Positions 1 to 7,436 of a stretch of DNA of 64,000 bases are shown here, in pieces. The notes under the pieces were generated by a model. The model saw nothing but the letters and a program-made list of their open reading frames with translations. It was not told the origin of the DNA and did no database searches. The translations under genes and the position numbers were made by a program. Every line of letters begins with the position of its first letter. Within the stretch, counting starts at the first letter, position 1. Source of the stretch: Candidatus Hadersleviella danica (GTDB taxonomy: Bacteria > Chloroflexota > Anaerolineae > Promineifilales > Promineifilaceae); assembly GCA_016711405.1 (NCBI GenBank), contig JADJSZ010000032.1:16615-80614 (forward strand), written 5' to 3'.

Positions 1-1
1 C

Positions 2-1255
2 GCGCCCACGGCCGAATTTGTGCCCATCGAAGCGCAACGAAGAAGCACCAACAGCCACGGCCGTGGTGGAACCACCCACGCCCACGGCCGTGCCGCCGAC
101 CCTGCCCCCCCCGCCAGCCCTACGGAAATGCCCACGGCCGTGCCACCTACCCCACTTGCCCCCACAATGGAACCATCGCCCGCGCCGCAAACGGCCGTGC
201 CCGCCACCAGCATCCAGTGGGAGGCCATTGCCAGCGGCTTTGACACCCCCGTTGGCCTCGCCCACGCAGGCGATGAGCGGCTGTTCATCGTCGAACAGCC
301 CGGCAGAATCCGCCTCATCCAAGATGGGCAAGTGCTGGCCACGCCCTTTTTGGATATCGCCAACATTGTCAACGACAGTGCCAACGAGCAAGGCTTGCTG
401 GGCTTGGCTTTTCATCCTGAATATGGGGCAAACGGCCGTTTTTATGTCAACTATTCGGGCGACAATGGCGAAACCATCATCGCCGAATACGGTGTGAGCA
501 ACGACCCCAATGTGGCCGATAGCACCAGCGGCCGAATCCTGCTGACGATTCCCCAACCCTACGGCAACCACAACGGCGGCCAACTCGCCTTTGGGCCAGA
601 TGGCTATCTCTACATTGGCATGGGCGATGGCGGGAGCCAAAACGACCCCCAAAACAACGCCCAAAACGGGGCATCCCTGCTGGGCAAAATTTTGCGGATT
701 GATGTGAACCAAGAGCCATACACCATTCCCGACGATAACCCCTTTGTGGGGCAAAATGGAGTGCGCGGCGAAATTTGGGCGTTTGGCCTGCGCAACCCGT
801 GGCGGTTCAGCTTCGATAAGCTGACGGGCGACTTGTTTATTGCCGATGTGGGGCAGAACGAATGGGAGGAAATTAGCTGGCAACCCGCTGGCATTGGTGG
901 CCAAAACTACGGCTGGCGCATCTACGAAGGGTCGCAATGCTATTTGGATGATTGCAACACACCCAACCTCACCGCGCCCATTGCTGAATACAGCCATAGC
1001 GGTGGCCATTGCTCGGTGACGGGGGGCTACATGTATCGGGGCACGGCCGTGCCCGCCCTATGGGGCAACTATTTCTTGGCCGATTATTGCTCAGGGGCGA
1101 TTTGGCGGCTGTTCCCCAACCCCAGCACAGGGGCGTGGGATTTGGCCGAGGTCGGCCGTGCCAACTTCCGCATCGCCAGCTTTGGCGAAGATGTCCAAGG
1201 CGAGCTATACATCCTTAGCCAAAATGAAGGCGTGGTGTACCGCGTGCGACAATGA
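2..1255 (+). CDS. Glucose/sorbosone dehydrogenase-like beta-propeller protein (5' partial)
   Basis: Secreted or lipid-anchored soluble aldose sugar dehydrogenase family (PQQ-dependent YliI/GSDH type), expected to oxidise sugars outside the cytoplasmic membrane. Reading is open to the left edge, so the true start and signal peptide lie outside. The first ~65 residues are a Thr/Pro/Ala linker typical of a lipoprotein stalk. The propeller follows, with the family motifs NHNGGQLAFGPDGYLY (conserved His), GMGDGG, GLRNPWRFSFD and YGWRIYEG, and two Cys pairs near the C-terminus. The linker seems to change frame twice, near 36-42 and at the C8 tract 105-112, before returning to the propeller frame. 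Without those shifts the linker reads as repeated TAV/PPT. Family assignment is firm; the actual substrate is unknown. Confidence 0.85.
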   Translation, partial: APTAEFVPIEAQRRSTNSHGRGGTTHAHGRAADPAPPASPTEMPTAVPPTPLAPTMEPSPAPQTAVPATSIQWEAIASGFDTPVGLAHAGDERLFIVEQPGRIRLIQDGQVLATPFLDIANIVNDSANEQGLLGLAFHPEYGANGRFYVNYSGDNGETIIAEYGVSNDPNVADSTSGRILLTIPQPYGNHNGGQLAFGPDGYLYIGMGDGGSQNDPQNNAQNGASLLGKILRIDVNQEPYTIPDDNPFVGQNGVRGEIWAFGLRNPWRFSFDKLTGDLFIADVGQNEWEEISWQPAGIGGQNYGWRIYEGSQCYLDDCNTPNLTAPIAEYSHSGGHCSVTGGYMYRGTAVPALWGNYFLADYCSGAIWRLFPNPSTGAWDLAEVGRANFRIASFGEDVQGELYILSQNEGVVYRVRQ

Positions 1256-1435
1256 GCAAGGAACAAGGAGCAATGAACAAATGGGGTCATGGCACATCTC
1301 AACCAATAACCAATAACCCATCCTAACCATGAGCAAAGAGTAAGAGTTGGGGGTAAGCATTGACCGTTTGCCAGACACGGCCGAAAATTACCCTCCATAC
1401 AAACCTCGTGCCACCCCCCAACAATTTGCCCCTTG

Positions 1436-1470
1436 CCGATTGTTCATTGCTTATTGCTCATTGCTCATTG
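1436..1470. repeat. TTCATTG/CTCATTG short tandem array
   Basis: Four imperfect copies of a 7-8 bp unit around the core TCATTG lie just before the next gene. The same unit closes the spacers near 28050, 45930 and 49785. Confidence 0.75.
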
Positions 1471-1483
1471 AAAAGGTCTTCCA

Positions 1484-3541
1484 ATGAAAACTCGCCTATT
1501 ACTTTTGCTCCTTGCCCTTGTGGCCACGGCCGCCATCGCCTGCGGCCCCACCTCCCCCATCCCCTCCGCCACCGAAACAGAACTTGAGGTCGCCGCCTCC
1601 AACACGGACAGTAGCCTTGCCGAAGAGGTTGCCCCCGCGCCAGAAGCAACCAATGAGGGGAACGCAGACACGGCCGACACCCAACTGGTGGTCGCCGAAA
1701 GCACGGCCGCCAGCAATGGCCAACTGGCCATGGGGCGGCTCGATAGCGGCCATTACTACATGGGCGACATCAACGCCCCTGTCATCATCGAAGAGTTTTC
1801 CGATTTTCAATGCCCCTTCTGCGCCCGCTTTAACGCGGATACTTTTAGCATCATCAAGCAAGAGGCCATTGCCAACGGCGAAGCAATGGTTGTCTTTTAC
1901 GACTTCCCCCTCAGCTTCCACCCTCAAGGCCTCCCCGCCGCCAATGCGGCGCGGTGTGCAGGCGACCAAGGTGCGGAGTATTTTTGGGCGATGCACGACC
2001 TGCTCTTTGCCCAAACAGCGCAATGGAGCAACGACCAACCCAACGATGTCTTTAAGAGCTACGCGGCCGAACTCCAACTCGACCAAGCCGCCTTTGATGA
2101 CTGTGTAGACACCAACGCTCACCTCGAGACCATCCAAGCCGATATGGCTCTGGGCCAACAACGCGGGGTCAGTGGCACGCCGACCTTCTTCTTGAATGAG
2201 CAACCCTTGGTAGGAGCCGTCCCTGTAGCCGATTTCCGCCAAGCATTGGCCAAAGTGGCCGCTGGCGAATCCATTGCCGCCCCCCCCCCAGCCGTGCCCG
2301 ACGATGTGGAAATTCCCCCGTTTGAGATGCCCGAGCCGGCCGTGCTAGCGGTCAGCACAGTGCCCACCTTGGGGCAGGCGGATGCGCCCATCACCATTGT
2401 TGAGTTTTCCGATTACCAATGCCCCTTCTGCAACCGCCATGTCTCCGAAACCATGCCCACGCTCATGGCCGAGATGATTGAGACAGGGCGGGTGCGCTAC
2501 GAATTTAAGGATTTCCCACTGGATAACATCCACCCCGAGGCGCGAAGCGCGGCCGAAGCGGCGCGTTGCGCGGCCGAACAAAGCGAAACCAGCTATTGGG
2601 CCATGCACGATGCCCTCTTTACCAACCAAAGCGCATGGTCTGGCCAAGGAGCCAACGCCAGCACCATTTATGCCCAGTTGGCCACCGAAATTGGGCTGGA
2701 TGGCGCACAAATCAGCGAATGTGTGACTAGTGGGCGGTATGCCTCGGCCGTGCAAGCCGACGTAGACGAAGGGTTTGCCCTTGGAGTGAGCGGAACCCCC
2801 GCTTTTTACATCAACGGCTACTTCATTTCGGGCGCACAACCCTATGAATTGTTCGATACGGTGGTGAGTGCCATTGAGACGGACGAATTAGAGAGCCTCT
2901 TCCGCCGAGCTTATGACAGCCAAGTGGCCGCTTACTTGCAACAATTGCAACAACAGCAAGCCCAACAACAAGCTCCCCAAGCCCCTGCTGGCCCTACAGC
3001 CCCTATCGAAGTGCCAACCAATGAATCCCCCAGTGTGGGCGACCCCAACGCGCCAATTACGATTGTGGAGTACACCGACTTCCAATGTCCTTTCTGCGGC
3101 CGTCACTTTGCCGAAACTTTCCCCCTCATCCAAGAAAACTATGTGGACAAGGGGTTGGTGCGCTACGTCTTCAAAGATTTCCCGCTGAGCAACCATCCCC
3201 AAGCCCCCAAAGCGGCCGAAGCGGCGCGTTGTGCCCATGAGCAAGGGCAATTTTTGGCCATGCACCACATTTTGTTTGAGCGGCAAGGGGATTGGAGCGG
3301 CCGTAACGATGCCCCTACCTTTTTCAGCGGGTACGCGGCCGAACTAGGGCTGGATATGGCCACCTTTGATGAGTGCCTGAACAGCGGCCAATACGCCGAA
3401 GCTGTGCAAGCCGACCTACAAGAAGGGCTATCCGTCGGTGTGACAGGCACGCCCAGCTTTGTGGTCAATGGCCAACTCGTCGTCGGGGCATTGCCCTATG
3501 CCACCTTTGACCAAGCGTTGCAAAGCCTGTTGGAAGAGTAG
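1484..3541 (+). CDS. Lipoprotein with three tandem DsbA-type thioredoxin domains
   Basis: 685 aa. An N-terminal signal of ~19 residues ends in a lipobox with Cys20. A ~65-residue acidic/Ala-rich linker then leads to three complete DsbA-like (Thioredoxin_4/BdbD-like) modules. Each has a CPFC active site (residues 110-113, 313-316 and 535-538), a DFPL element, a WAMHD or LAMHH helix and a cis-Pro loop (GVSGTPTFF, GVSGTPAFY, GVTGTPSFV). Modules 2 and 3 are joined by a Gln-rich linker (~485-500). All three keep both cysteines, so all are probably redox-active on the outer face of the membrane. DsbA/BdbD proteins normally have one such domain, so a triple fusion is unusual. No DsbB/VKOR partner is seen nearby. 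Start is the ATG before the signal peptide. Confidence 0.9.
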   Translation: MKTRLLLLLLALVATAAIACGPTSPIPSATETELEVAASNTDSSLAEEVAPAPEATNEGNADTADTQLVVAESTAASNGQLAMGRLDSGHYYMGDINAPVIIEEFSDFQCPFCARFNADTFSIIKQEAIANGEAMVVFYDFPLSFHPQGLPAANAARCAGDQGAEYFWAMHDLLFAQTAQWSNDQPNDVFKSYAAELQLDQAAFDDCVDTNAHLETIQADMALGQQRGVSGTPTFFLNEQPLVGAVPVADFRQALAKVAAGESIAAPPPAVPDDVEIPPFEMPEPAVLAVSTVPTLGQADAPITIVEFSDYQCPFCNRHVSETMPTLMAEMIETGRVRYEFKDFPLDNIHPEARSAAEAARCAAEQSETSYWAMHDALFTNQSAWSGQGANASTIYAQLATEIGLDGAQISECVTSGRYASAVQADVDEGFALGVSGTPAFYINGYFISGAQPYELFDTVVSAIETDELESLFRRAYDSQVAAYLQQLQQQQAQQQAPQAPAGPTAPIEVPTNESPSVGDPNAPITIVEYTDFQCPFCGRHFAETFPLIQENYVDKGLVRYVFKDFPLSNHPQAPKAAEAARCAHEQGQFLAMHHILFERQGDWSGRNDAPTFFSGYAAELGLDMATFDECLNSGQYAEAVQADLQEGLSVGVTGTPSFVVNGQLVVGALPYATFDQALQSLLEE

Positions 3542-3559
3542 AAAGTGCTGAGTGCGTGA

Positions 3560-3640
3560 ACAAAGGACGGGGTATGAATGACGAAGTACGAAATTACTAG
3601 AGGTCTGTCGTACTTCGTCCTTTGTAATTCGTCCTTTTTG
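3560..3640. repeat. Heptamer dyad array (ACGAAGT/ACTTCGT family)
   Basis: Left units built on GACGAAGTACGAA are mirrored by GTACTTCGTCC units after a short loop. Such an array can fold into a stem between the two flanking genes. Confidence 0.65.
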
Positions 3641-3655
3641 CACTCTGAGTAACAA

Positions 3656-4623
3656 ATGACAAATGACCGCTTCATTCGCCTAACGGATGCTATTTCAGTG
3701 GGGTGGCACAGTGCGGATGCGGCCGTGGGGCGGTATTTGGGGTATCTGTTGGCGGGGTGGGAGACGGCCGAACCCATCCCCAATCCCACCATCCGCTTGC
3801 ACATTGGCGTGGGGGAGCTACCCACCCCACCAGCGGCCGTGCCCCTGTTTGTAGACGGCCGTTTTGCGGGGGCATCCTTTGGCAACTTGAGCGTTTATGC
3901 GCAAGGAGCCACCCCGCTGTTGTGGTTTGCCGAGGGCGGCATGGCCCAGCTCTCGGCCGAGGGGAGCCAGCCACGGCCGAGATTTTGGCCACCCCCCACA
4001 TGGTCGCCAGCGGCCGTTTTGAAGATATTTTGCTGGTGGTGCTGGCCTATTTTTTGCGCCGCCACGGCCACTACATGGTTCATGCATTCGGGGCGGCATG
4101 GCAGGCCGAGCAGGGCATCTTGCTCATCGGCGGGTCGGGGAGCGGCAAGACGACGACGGGCTTAAACCTCATCACGCAGGGCTGGCAGTTGTTAGCCAAC
4201 GATGCCCCTCTACTGACCGAACGGCCGAGCGGGGTGTTTGCCCTGCCCACGCCGGGGCTGGTTTCCATTCGGCCGCCCACCTTTGGGCTGTTGCCCCGTT
4301 TGCTGGGGCTGTTGGGCTTGGCGGCTGTGCCCCAACGCCAAATCTGGTTTGCGGCGGCGCGGTTTGGGGCGGCGGCACCGGCCGTGCCCATTCGCAAACT
4401 GTTCTTCCCCCACATCACCGACCAACCCACCAGCCATGTAGAGCCTCTGAATCGCGCGGTTGCCCTTGCCCAACTGCTGGAGGAGAGCGTAGACCGCTGG
4501 GATGCGGCCACCACCAACGGCCACATCGCCCTTTTGGAGCGGCTTACCATGCAAGCCTCGGTGTATACTTTGCACCTCGGCCGCAATTTAGCCCAAATTG
4601 CAGAGTTAGTGGTTAGTGGCTAG
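3656..4623 (+). CDS. HprK-like P-loop serine kinase family protein (frameshifted)
   Basis: About 322 residues across one frameshift. The N-terminal ~100 residues read in one frame. At about 3960-3975, near a G4 run, the meaningful reading shifts to the next frame and continues to 4623. The C-terminal part carries a Walker A loop GGSGSGKTTTG followed by a short-range LLANDAPLL element. That pair is typical of the orphan HPr-kinase/phosphorylase C-terminal-like family rather than of true HprK, and no HPr gene is present. The start ATG reads MTND and lies inside a heptamer array with no Shine-Dalgarno. Substrate unknown. The next gene is a membrane methyltransferase, and the pairing may or may not be functional. 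Confidence 0.65.
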
Positions 4624-4679
4624 GGGTTAGTGGTCACTCGCTCCCTTGCTCCTCTGCTCCTCTGCCCCCCTGCCCCTCC

Positions 4680-5486
4680 ATGCGCCTCCACGGAACCTCA
4701 CGCTTCATGTACCTCAACTGGCCGCTTTATGTCGGCTTGATTGGCGGTGGGGCGGCCGTGGCTTTGGGGTTGGCGGTAGTGGCGGAGCAAACGGCCGTGG
4801 CGGGCTGGCTCTTGCTGAGTTTCGCCTGCATTTTGGGTGTGGCCTATTTTGCGGGCACATCGCTGTGGCTGGCCTACCAGCGTTTTGACGCACCTCACTT
4901 GTCCGTAGCCGATATGCTCTTTGCCCTTGGCCAATTGGAAGCCGAAGACCACCTTTTGCATGTCGAGTTGGGAGAGCGGCGGGATGCGCTGGCCTTGGTG
5001 CGCCATCTTTCGGTGGGTCATCTGACCGTATTGGATATTTACACACCCCAGTTAACGGCCGCTGGAACTATTTTGCGCCAGCGGGAATTAGCCCCCTCGG
5101 CCGTGCGCGACCCACGCCTAACATGGCAAACGGGCGAGTTCACCCTCCTGCCCGTACCTGACCGCACCATCTGGGCTGTCACCATGCACGAGGTTCTGCC
5201 CTATATCGAAAGCATGGAAGATCGCCTGCTCTTGTTGCGCGAGGTGAGCCGAGTGCTGAAGCCCGGTGGCCATTTCTTGCTGGCCATCCCTGTGCGAACC
5301 CCTTTGTATTGGTTGGGGTGGGGGCCATTGGCGTGGGGGCTGGCCACGGCCGACGACTGGCGACAGCTCATCGAGCAAACGGGTTTGCGCGTGACCCGCA
5401 CCCAAGATGTCAACGGCGTTCTGCTCCTCATCCGCGCCGACAAAATCACCCCCGATGTGGGGCGGCAGTTGCCATTTAATTGGTAG
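4680..5486 (+). CDS. Membrane-anchored class I SAM methyltransferase-like protein
   Basis: 268 aa. Two hydrophobic segments (about residues 15-35 and 40-62) are followed by a soluble domain. Its best-preserved element is the Methyltransf_11-type stretch LLREVSRVLKPGGHFLLA (post-motif region) at about residue 180. The glycine-rich SAM loop (motif I) is not obvious: LTVLDIYTP stands where it would be expected, so activity is uncertain. The start follows a pyrimidine-rich CTCCTCTG array and has no Shine-Dalgarno. Possible roles are methylation of a lipid or quinone at the membrane, but nothing here decides the substrate. Confidence 0.6.
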   Translation: MRLHGTSRFMYLNWPLYVGLIGGGAAVALGLAVVAEQTAVAGWLLLSFACILGVAYFAGTSLWLAYQRFDAPHLSVADMLFALGQLEAEDHLLHVELGERRDALALVRHLSVGHLTVLDIYTPQLTAAGTILRQRELAPSAVRDPRLTWQTGEFTLLPVPDRTIWAVTMHEVLPYIESMEDRLLLLREVSRVLKPGGHFLLAIPVRTPLYWLGWGPLAWGLATADDWRQLIEQTGLRVTRTQDVNGVLLLIRADKITPDVGRQLPFNW

Positions 5487-5499
5487 CGAAGCTCTTTTT

Positions 5500-5532
5500 A
5501 GACCTAGCAGGTCTTGAAGACCTGCTAGGTCT
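5500..5532. repeat. Perfect 16-bp inverted repeat with 1-bp centre
   Basis: The arm AGACCTAGCAGGTCTT is followed by one base and its exact reverse complement. It lies 14 bp past the stop of the methyltransferase. It could work as a terminator stem, but no T-run follows, so it may instead be a dispersed palindromic element. Confidence 0.8.
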
Positions 5533-5685
5533 GTGCCAAAACAAGGAGGTAGAAAGCTCCTCTTCATGCGGTTTACACTCCTATACAAACATGCTATACT
5601 CGACATTATGTATATTAAATCCGTGATATAAGTGGCTAATTTAGCCATTTTTGTTCATTGAACATTGCTCCTTGTTAATTGCCCT

Positions 5686-5936
5686 ATGGATGCCCAAGCG
5701 ATAGCCGACGAATTGAACCAACGGGGAATGACCACGGCCGCGCTCTTCGCCCTTGAAGTTGGCCAGCCATTTGCCCTGTTGGGGGTCAGCTATTGTGGGT
5801 GGCGCAACCCGCCCTTGGCCTGTTTGGCGCGGCCGATTGGGCCAGCAAGTGGGCACAATTTTTAGAAAACCCCTCGGCCGTGGCGCAACTGCGCCAAACA
5901 CTCCAAGAGCAAGAAGCGGCCCAATTGAGGGAATAA
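5686..5936 (+). CDS. Small uncharacterised protein (frameshifted)
   Basis: Reads MDAQAIADELNQRG and continues to a point near the G5 run at about 5780-5785. There the sensible frame changes and runs to TAA at 5934. Joined, this gives ~83 residues: an alpha-helical N-terminus, a hydrophobic middle (LLWVAQPALGLFG), and a Gln/Glu-rich C-terminal helix ending EQEAAQLRE. CGGCCG sites and codon usage match the neighbours in both halves, which supports one gene. It is the first same-strand gene of the cluster ending at 14987. Family not recognised. Confidence 0.5.
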
Positions 5937-5954
5937 TCATCTCCCCACCTCTTA

Positions 5955-6027
5955 CGACCAGTAACCAGTAATCAGTATTCAGGCCATAAGTACCTCCTAA
6001 TTACTAATTACTAATTACGGAACACTA
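5955..6027. repeat. Tandem ACCAGTA and CTAATTA heptamers
   Basis: Three ACCAGTA/ATCAGTA units, a short spacer, then three CTAATTA units fill the gap before the DUF6754-like gene. Related CTAATTA arrays occur at 6810-6845 and 15055-15087. Confidence 0.8.
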
Positions 6028-6034
6028 CCTCACC

Positions 6035-6787
6035 ATGCCCCTCCCTCTCGAAACCCTCCTCATTCTGCTCGTACTGGCCGTAACCCTCATTTTATTGGTT
6101 GCACAGGTGCGGCGCGTGCGTGGGCAAGGGTTGCAATTGGTTGCCTCCAAACCATTTGCCGTCTTAGCGCGGCAGGCGGGGGAGGCAATTGAAAACGGCC
6201 GCCAAGTACACGTGGGGCTGGGGCGGGGCAGTTTGCACCAAGGGCATTTGCCCGCCAGCACGGCCGCCCAAGAAGCGCTCGATGCCCTCGCCAAACGGAG
6301 TTCCCTCGGCGGTATTCCACCACAGGTCACGCTGGGCGATGCGACACTGTTGCCCATCGCCCAAGAAAGCATCCAATCTGCTTATGTGCAAGCCAACCGA
6401 CTGGCGCAATACCCCATTGACAGTGCCCAATTTGTGGCGCCGAGCAATGCGCCGTATGCGTATGCGGTGGGCAGTGGCGATTTAATTCGGCATGGGGAAA
6501 TCGGCAGTTCGGCCGTGCTGGGCCATATTGGCGTGGAAATGGCCTTCATGGCCGAAGCAGGGGCACGAGCCAATGTGGTGCAAGTGCTGGGAAGCGATGA
6601 CCCACTCGGCATGGCCATCGCCACCGCCTATACCCCTCATGTTTTGCTGGGCGAGACAATGTTGGCCACAGGAGCCGCTTTGCACAAACGGCCGTTCCAA
6701 ATCGCCAGCCTCCTCGTCCAAAACCTGTGGCGCACCGCCCTCATCCTCGCCATCCTCGTCTTCGCCATCTTGCGCCTGCTGGGCTGA
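6035..6787 (+). CDS. DUF6754-like TM-domain-TM protein
   Basis: 250 aa. One N-terminal transmembrane helix (~5-24) and one C-terminal helix (~227-248) flank a ~200-residue soluble domain. That domain has small-residue-rich segments, including GEIGSSAVLGHIGVEMAFMA and GSDDPLGMAIATAYTPHVLLGE. I recall this architecture from Chloroflexota proteins annotated as DUF6754, but the family name needs a profile search. No catalytic motif is evident. The start ATG follows a CTAATTA array without a Shine-Dalgarno. It is probably co-transcribed with the downstream polytopic protein. Confidence 0.6.
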   Translation: MPLPLETLLILLVLAVTLILLVAQVRRVRGQGLQLVASKPFAVLARQAGEAIENGRQVHVGLGRGSLHQGHLPASTAAQEALDALAKRSSLGGIPPQVTLGDATLLPIAQESIQSAYVQANRLAQYPIDSAQFVAPSNAPYAYAVGSGDLIRHGEIGSSAVLGHIGVEMAFMAEAGARANVVQVLGSDDPLGMAIATAYTPHVLLGETMLATGAALHKRPFQIASLLVQNLWRTALILAILVFAILRLLG

Positions 6788-6851
6788 TGACCACCTTTCC
6801 CCTCTCTTATTTACCCAATTATTAATTACCAATTACTAATTAAATCCCCTC

Positions 6852-7436
6852 ATGTCTCGTCTTTTTCCTGCCATTTTCGCTGTACCTGTTGGGCTGGCCG
6901 CGCTGGCGGGATTGCTCTTTTACCCCCCCCTCAGCCAACTGTTGTTGCAATGGGGCGGCATTTTAGCCGCCTTTGCCTTGCTGATGGGGGTGGTGAATCT
7001 GATGCGGGTGCATTTGCGCCGCGCCACCCAAAACCGCAACATCTATAGCCTGACCTTGGTTTTGAGCATGTGGGTGGTGCTGGGCGCGGCCGTTATCCGC
7101 CCCTCGGCCGTGCAACAGATTTTTGACACTGTGCAAGCCCCGTTGGAAGCGGCCGTGGCTTCTCTGCTCGCTTTTGTCCTCCTCGCCGCCAGTTGGCGGT
7201 TGTGGCAACGGCAACGGACGGGTTGGATGGCTCTTTTCTGGCTTTCCGCCGTTTTTGTGCTTTTAACAGGGGTGGGCTTACCCGTCTTAGCACCTTTGTT
7301 AGACCCTATCCGCCAACTATTTGATATATTAGTGGTGGCCGCAGGGGTGCGCGGCATTTTGCTGGGTGTGGCTTTAGGTAGTTTCTTGGTCGCCCTGCGC
7401 CTTTTACTTGGAATTGACCAGCCCTATAACAAATGA
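6852..7436 (+). CDS. Polytopic membrane protein, function unknown
   Basis: 194 aa with about five to six predicted transmembrane helices (roughly 5-25, 31-52, 65-83, 100-118, 124-148, 163-185). A basic loop HLRRATQNRN lies between helices 2 and 3. No transporter signature is visible. Its stop overlaps the start of the zinc-ribbon scaffold by 4 bp (ATGA), a strong sign of translational coupling. In the cluster it could act as the membrane base for the scaffold; that role is inferred. Confidence 0.7.
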   Translation: MSRLFPAIFAVPVGLAALAGLLFYPPLSQLLLQWGGILAAFALLMGVVNLMRVHLRRATQNRNIYSLTLVLSMWVVLGAAVIRPSAVQQIFDTVQAPLEAAVASLLAFVLLAASWRLWQRQRTGWMALFWLSAVFVLLTGVGLPVLAPLLDPIRQLFDILVVAAGVRGILLGVALGSFLVALRLLLGIDQPYNK

